Assembly: GCA_027490145.1 (NCBI GenBank)
Contig: JAIXYQ010000015.1
Span: 336,480-400,479 of the forward strand
Source: Planctomycetaceae bacterium
GTDB taxonomy: Bacteria; Planctomycetota; Phycisphaerae; Phycisphaerales; SM1A02
Direction of reading: 5' to 3'
DNA length: 64,000 bases
The notes under the pieces are model-generated. The model was not told the DNA's origin and did no database searches. It saw only the letters and a list, made by a program, of their open reading frames with translations. Positions 44,051-51,131 of this stretch are shown in pieces (within the stretch, counting starts at the first letter, position 1; each line of letters starts with the position of its first letter). Position numbers and translations under genes: made by a program.

Positions 44051-45016
44051 ATGCGTTCCGAACAGGCCATCATCATCGCCGTGCTCGGCCTGTCGGCGAG
44101 CGCTGCGTTCGCCCAAGACACCAACGTCATCGAACGTCCGATCGATGAACAGGAGGCCGCGGCCATCGGGCGTGGTTCCACCTTCCTGGTCGGTGGCGGG
44201 GTGGTCTGGCAGGCGCCCGCGACCTTCACCGGTGGCGGAGATCTGTCGATCCTGCGTGCCTACGGCGCAGTGGATGTCAGCACGCCTGTCGATCGTGGCA
44301 TGGCCGTCAGCGCGGGCATCGAGTGGGATGGCAACTGGTACGACTTCGGCACCGGCACGCCGCTGGGCAACGCGATCGGTGGGGCGGATCCCTGGGACAC
44401 CATCGTGAACGCGACGGTGAACCTGGGGACCACGATCCGGGTCGACTCCGACTGGACCGTGCTGCTGCAGGGTTTCGCCAGCACCAACGGCGAGTCTGGA
44501 GCTGAGTTCAGCGACACGATCACCGGTGGCGGCTTCGGCGCGTTCTCCTACCGCATGGGCCCTGACTTCAACCTTGGTCTGGGCATCATCGGCAGCTCGC
44601 GCATCGAGGATGACGCGCTGATCGTGCCCGTGATCCTCATCGACTGGGAACTGGAGCAGGGCATCCGCCTGACGAATGTCGATGCACCGCAGGCGTTCCC
44701 GACCGGCCCCGGCATCGAGCTCGTGTTCGACGTGAGCAAGGAGTGCCACCTGGCGTTCGGTGGCCGCTGGTCGTACCAGCGATTCCGCCTCGACGACGGC
44801 GGACCGGCCGCGCGCAGTGATGGTGTGGGCGAGGATCAATCGATCCCACTGTGGGTCCGCAGCGGCTGGCGCCGCGGCGCGGCGCGCATGGACGTGGTGT
44901 TCGGCTTCAACGCCATGCAGGAACTCACGATCTCCGACAGCACCGGCGGCCAACTTGCCGCAGCCGACATGAATCCAGCCATCCTCCTGGGTGCGTTCTT
45001 CTCGCTGGATTTCTGA
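44051..45016 (+). CDS. Predicted outer-membrane beta-barrel-like protein
   Basis: This is a 321-residue exported protein with the signal peptide IAVLGLSASAAFAQ. The mature part has alternating hydrophobic and polar residues in many short strands (SILRAYGAVDVSTPVDRGM, LGTTIRVDSDWTVLLQGFA, LGLGIIGSSRIEDDALIVP) and ends with a terminal phenylalanine (LGAFFSLDF), the usual signal for outer-membrane insertion. It resembles the DUF6268-type families of barrels, but the assignment is by pattern only. It stands alone with no partner gene; the ligand is unknown. Confidence 0.7.
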   Translation: MRSEQAIIIAVLGLSASAAFAQDTNVIERPIDEQEAAAIGRGSTFLVGGGVVWQAPATFTGGGDLSILRAYGAVDVSTPVDRGMAVSAGIEWDGNWYDFGTGTPLGNAIGGADPWDTIVNATVNLGTTIRVDSDWTVLLQGFASTNGESGAEFSDTITGGGFGAFSYRMGPDFNLGLGIIGSSRIEDDALIVPVILIDWELEQGIRLTNVDAPQAFPTGPGIELVFDVSKECHLAFGGRWSYQRFRLDDGGPAARSDGVGEDQSIPLWVRSGWRRGAARMDVVFGFNAMQELTISDSTGGQLAAADMNPAILLGAFFSLDF

Positions 45017-45039
45017 GCGGTTGGCTTTGGCTGCGCTGA

Positions 45040-46047
45040 TCAGGCCACGGCAATCGCTTCGTGCAGTGCCACGCCACCTGGGGTCCCCAGGGCGTAGGTG
45101 AAACCGCGTTGAAGGGCGCCGGCGGCGTGCGTGCCATCGCGCGCGAGCACGATCAGCCCAACCTGCACGTTGGCGTCCAAGGGTCCCGACTCGATGAGCC
45201 GCTGCAGTGCCTCACGGCACGCCTGGGCCGGGGATGCGCCGGCGCGCATCCGCTCCACGGCGATGCATGACGTGAGCTTGCGCATCACCACCTCGCCCAG
45301 TCCCGTGCACACCGCAGCGCCGGCCTTGGGATCCACGAACAGGCCAGCTCCCACGAGCGGCGAGTCACCGACGCGGCCGTGCATCTTCCAGGCGAGGCCG
45401 CTGGTCGTGCAGCTCGCGGCGAGCCGAGCCGTTGCATCACGCACGAGCATGCCGATGGTGTCGTGGTTCTCGCTGTTCGCACGCGGCCGGTACTGCCGCT
45501 CGCGCAGCCAGTCCTTCCATGCCGCGTCCTGCACGGCATCGAGCGGTCGGGTTCCCGTGAAGAGGCCCTCTGCACGCGCGAAGTCCTCGGCGCCGGGCCC
45601 GACGATCAGCGCGTGTGGCGTGCGGTCCATCACGCGGCGAGCAAGCGCGATCGGGTGCGCCACGCCCCGCACGCACGCGACGGCCCCCGATCGCCCCGTG
45701 TCATCCATGATGGCGGCATCCAGCGTGACGATGCCGTCGCGGTCGGGCCAGCCCTGCAGCCCGACGGAGCGGTCGGGGCAGTCGGCCTCGACCACCATCA
45801 CGCCGCGTTCGGCGGCGTCGACGGCGGTCGCACCGCGGGTGAGTTCGGCGAGCGCGCGTTCCGTGGCCGGCACGCCATGATTCCAGGTGGCGAGGACGAT
45901 GGGGACATCGGTCATGGTTGTGCCTCCGGGAGCATCGGTGGGATGTGGAGCGGACTCCGGTCCTGTGCACGCCGCCAGCAGCGACGACCCGGCAACCAGG
46001 CGCACTGCATCGCGTCGACTCATCGGTTCCGGCATGGAGCGATCCAT
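45040..46047 (-). CDS. Secreted glycosylasparaginase-like Ntn hydrolase
   Basis: This is a 335-residue N-terminal-nucleophile hydrolase that cleaves the GlcNAc-asparagine bond of N-glycans or related asparaginyl bonds after autoproteolysis. The catalytic threonine lies in SENHDTIGMLVRD, matching the (G/N)HDTIGM motif; the following WKMHGRVGDSPLVGAGLFVD is the substrate pocket. The N-terminus begins PMSRRDAVRLVAGSSLLAAC, which combines a twin-arginine motif with a lipobox, so the enzyme would be exported folded as a lipoprotein. The start ATG overlaps the stop of the upstream DUF4920 gene. Confidence 0.9.
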   Translation of the reverse strand: MDRSMPEPMSRRDAVRLVAGSSLLAACTGPESAPHPTDAPGGTTMTDVPIVLATWNHGVPATERALAELTRGATAVDAAERGVMVVEADCPDRSVGLQGWPDRDGIVTLDAAIMDDTGRSGAVACVRGVAHPIALARRVMDRTPHALIVGPGAEDFARAEGLFTGTRPLDAVQDAAWKDWLRERQYRPRANSENHDTIGMLVRDATARLAASCTTSGLAWKMHGRVGDSPLVGAGLFVDPKAGAAVCTGLGEVVMRKLTSCIAVERMRAGASPAQACREALQRLIESGPLDANVQVGLIVLARDGTHAAGALQRGFTYALGTPGGVALHEAIAVA

Positions 46048-46628
46048 CAGCGCGCCGGACGGTCGAGGCCTTCGGGCGGCATGGCGATCGCATCGGCGAT
46101 GAACACCATGCGTGTGCGCGGCGCCGTGATGCGGGCGATCTCGTCGGCGCTTGCGCCTGAGTCCTCGGCGATGTGGCGCAGCGTTTCGACCGACTGCTCG
46201 CGGGCCACAGCTCGCCCGTAGGCACGAGCACGGACACCCTGTGCATTGCGTGGCACGAAGAACTCGTGGTCGCGGGTCATGACCAGCAGCGGTTCGCCGG
46301 CGGTCCTCATCTCGACCCAGCAGCCCATGGTCAGGCACACCTTGGAGAGCGTTCCCTCGATGACGACCGGCATGCTTCCATCCTGGCCCGCTTCGCCGCG
46401 CATGACCTGGTCGGGAGTCATGCTGGGCCACGCGCTCATCGCATCGATCTGGGCCTGCGACTGCAGCGAATAGGTGTTCCAGTGCTGGCTGGCCGTGGTC
46501 GCTGGTTCATGCAGCTGGGTCCGGTGGCTCACGCAGCCCGAGAGCACGGCCAGTGCTGCAGTCACGATGCACGCGAGGCACGTTGGGGACGGCGGGACGG
46601 TTCGATCGCGGCGGCTGGTCTGCGGCAT
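46047..46628 (-). CDS. DUF4920 lipoprotein
   Basis: This is a 193-residue lipoprotein: signal peptide TAALAVLSGC with cysteine near residue 32. The mature part is a DUF4920-like OB-fold domain: VVIEGTLSKVCLTMGCWVEM, DHEFFVPRNAQGVRARAYG and RHIAEDSGASADEIARI. The CxxxxCW pair resembles small metal- or heme-handling sites, but function is unknown. It is the first gene of a two-gene unit with the glycosylasparaginase-like hydrolase. Confidence 0.85.
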   Translation of the reverse strand: MPQTSRRDRTVPPSPTCLACIVTAALAVLSGCVSHRTQLHEPATTASQHWNTYSLQSQAQIDAMSAWPSMTPDQVMRGEAGQDGSMPVVIEGTLSKVCLTMGCWVEMRTAGEPLLVMTRDHEFFVPRNAQGVRARAYGRAVAREQSVETLRHIAEDSGASADEIARITAPRTRMVFIADAIAMPPEGLDRPAR

Positions 46629-46722
46629 GACCCGATCCTATCGGTCAGCAGGGGGCCATAAGCAAACTTGCGGTGAACGTGGCAGGTTGAGTGGTGGGGG
46701 CCCGGCGTTCGGTCGACGAACC

Positions 46723-47790
46723 ATGACCATGCGTTCCACGACGTCCATGATCTGCACGGCTGCGTTGGCCATCGGCGTCGCTGCCTGGACCCGCGCGGGT
46801 GTCGACGCGTGGCACCGTTCCAACCAAGGCGCTTCCATGGCGGGCGCACCGACGCTCGTCCGTACGGCGTCGATGCCCCGCGTCCAGCGTCGTGCAGGTG
46901 GGTCGGCCGCGAGCCGGGTGGATCGAGCAACCATTGCGTCCCCAGCGCCGGCCGATGCCTCGTCGTGGACGCCGCCTCGTCATGCCCCAGCGGCGGAGCG
47001 AGCATGGATCTGCCCTGAGGCAGTCGTCACGTGGCGAGACCCCAATGCCGAGCGGATCCGCTCCTGGCGCGGTGACGTGCGCGATTGCGGCACACATGGC
47101 CCCGAGATCGGCGTGTCGATCGAGATCGATTCGTCAGACGTGGACGAGGCCATCAGTGGCTTCGGTTTCCATCCCGACGAGATCTCATTCCGCTACCGAA
47201 CGCAGGAGGAGTATGACCTCGGTGCGCTCCAGCGGGATCGCCTGCTGGATGCACGCGGTGTGCGTCTGAACGACGAAGTCGTGTCGCCCGACTACCCATG
47301 GATGCTGCGCCGCGGCGTGCCGACCGTGCATGCGATGGCCGATCGGCTCGAGGACGCGGCCCGACGCGCGGGCGCCACGAGCATCCGCGGTCGCGCGAGC
47401 ATCATGGCTGGATTCGTCCAGGCGTTGGCCTATCACGAGAACCTCGAGGCCAGCGATGATCCCGACCATGAACAGATGGGCGTGATGCTCCCCGCCGCCA
47501 CCCTGTCCCGAGCCAGCGGTGATTGCGACTCGAAGGCCGTGCTGCTCTGCTCGCTGCTGCACTCGACGCAGGTCTGCGACAGCGTGCTCGTGCATACGGA
47601 GGACCACACGCTGGTCGGGCTCGGCGTGCAGATGCGCAGCGGCGACGACACCATCCGGGCCTGGCGCCGTGATTGGGTGCTGCTCGAGACGACGGATCGC
47701 TGGCCTGTCGGCCGCGTGGCGCGGCGACACGTCGGAGAGCGGGTGACGGTCGAGGAACCGGCCTCGCTGGTCGTCAGGACCAAGCGCTGA
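46723..47790 (+). CDS. Secreted transglutaminase-like cysteine peptidase-fold protein
   Basis: This is a 355-residue exported protein with a hydrophobic N-terminus (TTSMICTAALAIGVAAW). After an Arg/Pro/Ser-rich linker and a WICPEAVVTWRDPNAERIRS block comes a core with SRASGDCDSKAVLLCSLL, with Cys as nucleophile, and VLVHTEDHTLVGLGVQM, with the likely catalytic His, similar to transglutaminase-like cysteine peptidases (SGDCEDKA-type motif). The third residue is not assigned. The product is not related in sequence to the transglutaminase-fold protein at 5321. Substrate and pathway are unknown. Its 3' end overlaps the convergent subtilase-like gene by 17 bases. Confidence 0.72.
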   Translation: MTMRSTTSMICTAALAIGVAAWTRAGVDAWHRSNQGASMAGAPTLVRTASMPRVQRRAGGSAASRVDRATIASPAPADASSWTPPRHAPAAERAWICPEAVVTWRDPNAERIRSWRGDVRDCGTHGPEIGVSIEIDSSDVDEAISGFGFHPDEISFRYRTQEEYDLGALQRDRLLDARGVRLNDEVVSPDYPWMLRRGVPTVHAMADRLEDAARRAGATSIRGRASIMAGFVQALAYHENLEASDDPDHEQMGVMLPAATLSRASGDCDSKAVLLCSLLHSTQVCDSVLVHTEDHTLVGLGVQMRSGDDTIRAWRRDWVLLETTDRWPVGRVARRHVGERVTVEEPASLVVRTKR

Positions 47791-49303
47791 GCAAAAGGCC
47801 CAGGTCTGCACCATCGACGAGTCCGTCCCCGGACAGGTCGCCGATGCCGGAGCCCCCCCAATTGCTCAGCAGCAGGCCCAGGTCGGCACCGTCAACGGAG
47901 CCGTCGCCGTTCAGATCGCCCGGCACGGCCGTCACCTCGACGATCCACGCGAGCGTCGCGATGCTCGCGAAGCCGGTCGTCGTCACGCGGTTGACCGAGA
48001 TCAGGTAGGAGCCCGCATCCAGGTCATCGATCGACAGGTGCTCGACGTTGTCGACGGCACTCTGGCTCACGACGTTGCCGGACCCGAACACGCCGATGCC
48101 TGCATCCCCGACCAAAGGGACGAGCTGGCCGTTGACGATGCGCTGGAGCTTCAGGTCGTTGTTCTGCAGGATCGGTACCGAGCCCGAGAATTGGCTCGAG
48201 GACGGATTGCGGTTCCAGGTCAGCGCGATGCGCACATCGGCCGTCGCAGGCACATCGAGTCGCCAGTGGCGCTCGAAGGTCGTCGAAGAGATCACCTCGT
48301 ACTCCCAGGCGGCCAGGGCCACGGACGGACCGGAGATCGCGGCTGCAGCGGTCGACTGTCCGATCGCTTCATCGGCCGAGAGGATGCGGTGCGCGCGATC
48401 GATGTTCACCGTGCCGAAGCCGACGATGGGGTCGATCGGCGTGGTCGCGACGCCGCGCGACGCCCCGGTCTGCGGGGCACCGTTGGACCAGGTCGCACCA
48501 TGGGTTGCCCCCGCAAGCAGCGATGCCTTGACGGCGACCCCACTGCGACGGTTGACGTTGAGGCTGTAGGGGAGTTCGTTGGAGAACTGGTAGAGCAGCG
48601 TCGCACAGCCGCCCACCACGGGCGTGGAGAAGCTCGTGAACTCACCCGGGGCGACGAGCTCGGGCTTCTGACGGCCCGAACCGTCGATCCCTGCCGGCGG
48701 CGCACCGAAGCTGTGGTTGCCGTTGGTGAGCCCGACGGAGATGCCGTTGAACTGGCACGCCATGAGCGCGGGCACCGCACCCACGCCGTTGTTCAGGCCC
48801 GCGATCACGAGCGTGCCGTCGCGCTGCATGGCGTAATCCGCCCGACGCAGGATCTCGTTGTCGGCCGCGGCACCCGCCGACCCGATCCAACTGCAGTTGA
48901 AGAGTCGCGAGCCGTTGGTCGGTGCGAGCGGGAGAGCAGACTGGCCGCCGCCGTAGCGCAGGTAGCTCGAGATCCAGCCGTTGGCATCGAAGCAGTTGAT
49001 CTGCGTGACGCCCTTGGCCACGCCCGACGAGCCATAGAAGTTGCGGCCCACGAAGGTGGCGTGTCCACTGGTGATCGATCCGCCGGAGAACAGGTTGAAG
49101 GACTTGCCCGCGAAGTCGGCCTCGGCCGGATTCGGGCGGTAGCTGAGCCCACTGGTGCTTTCGTTCGCTTCGACCTGGACGACCTGGACACCGGCGCCGG
49201 TAGGCACTGCGGATCCGAGGCGGGCCACGAGTTCCTCGTAGCCGATCTCGTCGGCCATGGCCGGGGCGGCAAGGGTCAAGATGATTGCCAAGCTCGTGCG
49301 CAT
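47774..49303 (-). CDS. Secreted subtilase-like protein with Asp-to-Glu change, dockerin-like repeats
   Basis: This is a 509-residue exported protein with signal peptide SLAIILTLAAPAMADE. The central region matches the S8 subtilase fold: TGAGVQVVQVEANES is the position of the catalytic aspartate (here glutamate), SGHATFVGRNF supplies the catalytic histidine, and EFTSFSTPVVGGCATLLYQF matches the serine motif GTSMATP with serine kept. A beta domain and two dockerin-like repeats (LNGDGSVDGADLGLLLSNWG and LSGDGLVDGADLGLLLSAWS) follow. The Glu replacement is seen in some planctomycete homologues as I recall, so the protein may be active or a binding form. It has a good AGAGGAG site upstream. Confidence 0.8.
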   Translation of the reverse strand: MRTSLAIILTLAAPAMADEIGYEELVARLGSAVPTGAGVQVVQVEANESTSGLSYRPNPAEADFAGKSFNLFSGGSITSGHATFVGRNFYGSSGVAKGVTQINCFDANGWISSYLRYGGGQSALPLAPTNGSRLFNCSWIGSAGAAADNEILRRADYAMQRDGTLVIAGLNNGVGAVPALMACQFNGISVGLTNGNHSFGAPPAGIDGSGRQKPELVAPGEFTSFSTPVVGGCATLLYQFSNELPYSLNVNRRSGVAVKASLLAGATHGATWSNGAPQTGASRGVATTPIDPIVGFGTVNIDRAHRILSADEAIGQSTAAAAISGPSVALAAWEYEVISSTTFERHWRLDVPATADVRIALTWNRNPSSSQFSGSVPILQNNDLKLQRIVNGQLVPLVGDAGIGVFGSGNVVSQSAVDNVEHLSIDDLDAGSYLISVNRVTTTGFASIATLAWIVEVTAVPGDLNGDGSVDGADLGLLLSNWGGSGIGDLSGDGLVDGADLGLLLSAWS

Positions 49304-49411
49304 GGTGCTCGGTCTCCTCTGGTGATGTGGACGGACGAGCGAAGTATTGCAAGCCGGTGGTCCGAGGCAAGATGAAATCAGCCAGCAGGACCAATTGAGC
49401 GCTGCCCGACC

Positions 49412-49452
49412 CAAAAACAAAGGCACCGAGCGTCACGGGGACGCTCGGTGCC
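49412..49452 (-). terminator. Strong intrinsic terminator
   Basis: A perfect 13-bp stem (arms 49422-49434 and 49440-49452, loop of five) is followed on the minus strand by TTTGTTTTT. It ends the PEP-CTERM-like gene at 49493. Confidence 0.92.
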
Positions 49453-49492
49453 GAGTTCCGGTCGAGCCGAGAGGCTCCGGATGGTTTGAGGC

Positions 49493-50038
49493 TCAGCGAC
49501 GACGACGGCCAGCGAGGCCGGCGAGGCCGACGAGGGCGATCGCGCCCGGAGCGGGGACCGCGTTCACGCCGATCAGCGTGATCGAGCCAGTCCAGGTGCC
49601 CGAGGTGCCGCTGGCGCCGTAGCCGTTACCGAGCCAGATCTTCGCGTCAGCGGCCGAGCCACCGAACACGATCGGGTTCACCGACTTGCTGTCGATGACG
49701 GTGGTGCCGGGGGCGCTGGAGCCGCCGTTGGCCCACGAGAGGCGCTGCGTGGCGCTCAGGTTGCTGAAGCCACCGACCTGCAGGAGGCCGCCGGTCCCCA
49801 GCGGGGCGACGTCGACGTAGACGCAGAGGTCGTCGGCGTAGGTGAAGTTGGTCGAGGCGTTCAGGGTCGCGTTGACCGAGACGCCGGTCAGGGTGCCCGA
49901 GAAGCCGCCGTAGGCAGCGCTCAGGTCGGTGAAGTTGAAACCAGTCCAGGTCTGGTTGGTGAAGGTGATGGTGACGTCGGCCGAAGCAGTTCCGGCGACA
50001 GCGGCGGCGAGGCCGGCAACGAGGGCAATCTTCTTCAT
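49493..50038 (-). CDS. Secreted PEP-CTERM-like protein
   Basis: This is a 181-residue exported protein: signal peptide IALVAGLAAAVAGTASA, a beta-rich domain with ITFTNQTWTGFNFTDLSAAY, NATLNASTNFTYADDLCVYV and SAADAKIWLGNGYGASGTSG, and the tail VPAPGAIALVGLAGLAGRRR. No catalytic site is seen. It is separately transcribed, with a strong terminator and a pyrimidine-rich leader. The 190 bases before it hold no other gene. It is probably a surface protein (inference). Confidence 0.84.
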   Translation of the reverse strand: MKKIALVAGLAAAVAGTASADVTITFTNQTWTGFNFTDLSAAYGGFSGTLTGVSVNATLNASTNFTYADDLCVYVDVAPLGTGGLLQVGGFSNLSATQRLSWANGGSSAPGTTVIDSKSVNPIVFGGSAADAKIWLGNGYGASGTSGTWTGSITLIGVNAVPAPGAIALVGLAGLAGRRRR

Positions 50039-50228
50039 GGAGGGACTCTCTTCAGGAAAGGGGGAACTCAGCCGAGTTCGTCGGCGCGACCCTTTTCGAA
50101 ATCCCTACGACCTGACGATGCCCCGGCAATGATCCGACGCAAATGTCCGGAGGTGATTCCCCGAAAAATTCCGGAGTCAGGCGAACCAATTGAAGGCGGG
50201 ACGGTGGTGAGACACCATGTCTTATAAC

Positions 50229-51044
50229 CTAATCTGAGTGCGTTGCTTGAGCTGTGGCAAGGAGTTGCGATAGGAGCCCGTGGCTGGATGCCGCCGCGAG
50301 TGAGCCCCCCGGGACGCCGTCGGTGGCGCCCAGCGCGGCCCAGGCAGCGCCGGCGGCGGGCAGGATCGCGGCGAATGGGCCGATGTCCCACGGGTGCATG
50401 ACCGGCTCGACGACCCCATCGATCCGACCGGTGCACAGCAACAGCAGCGCAGAACAGTCGCTCCAACCGCGGAGCGAGCGGCACTGCTGGCCGAGTCGCT
50501 GCCAGGTCGACATGCGGTTGGACTGCCGGAAGTACTCGGTGCCGGTGGTGCAGATCACGGACTCGGCCAGTGGCCGCGCCGGGGCGACATGACAGCGGAT
50601 GCGGTGCGCCCGTCGGATCCACCATGCCTCCGATGCGGAGGGCGATTCGATGCGCTCCTCGAGCGCGGGATAGTCCGCAATGCCGGCGACGATTCGGGGT
50701 TGGTCGCCCGGCTCCGTGAACTCCAGGGCGACGAGCGTTCCCCAGAGCGGCATGCCGCGCATGAAGCTCGCCGTGCCGTCGATCGGATCGATGATCCAGC
50801 GCCAGCCGCTGCTGCCGGGCTCGGCTCCGTGTTCCTCGCCAAGGATCGCATCGTCGCCGAACGCGGCGTGGATCCGCTCGCGGAGCAGGTGCTCAACCGC
50901 CCGATCGGCCTGCGTGACCGGCGAGCCGTCTGACTTCGTCTGGACCTCGAGGGGCTGGTGGTACCACGTCATGCTGGCCGATCGAGCTTCGTCGATCCAT
51001 GCGGCCAGCGCAGCGAAGCGCTCGGTCAGGCCAAGAGCATCCAT
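50229..51044 (-). CDS. Inositol monophosphatase-family phosphatase, HisN-like
   Basis: This is a 271-residue metal-dependent phosphatase. ILGEEHGAEPGSSGWRWIID holds the first metal-binding Glu and leads into IIDPIDGTASFMRGMPLWGT, the DPxDGT signature; HPWDIGPFAAILPAAGAAW is the second aspartate motif near the C-terminus. The variant DPIDGTxSFxxGxPLWGT is closer to histidinol-phosphate phosphatase (HisN) than to classical inositol monophosphatase. Such enzymes dephosphorylate histidinol phosphate, inositol-1-phosphate or bis-phosphonucleotides. The start at 51044 begins MDALGLTERFAALAAWI; a longer start at 51077 is possible. It is divergent from the pullulanase gene. Confidence 0.88.
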   Translation of the reverse strand: MDALGLTERFAALAAWIDEARSASMTWYHQPLEVQTKSDGSPVTQADRAVEHLLRERIHAAFGDDAILGEEHGAEPGSSGWRWIIDPIDGTASFMRGMPLWGTLVALEFTEPGDQPRIVAGIADYPALEERIESPSASEAWWIRRAHRIRCHVAPARPLAESVICTTGTEYFRQSNRMSTWQRLGQQCRSLRGWSDCSALLLLCTGRIDGVVEPVMHPWDIGPFAAILPAAGAAWAALGATDGVPGGSLAAASSHGLLSQLLATAQATHSD

Positions 51045-51131
51045 GCCGTTGCATCGGTGCAGTTCGGCGGATGGCATGAATCGGCGGGTCGGTGAGGCAG
51101 TCTGCGTCCGTGGCCGACTTACGATGGGGTG

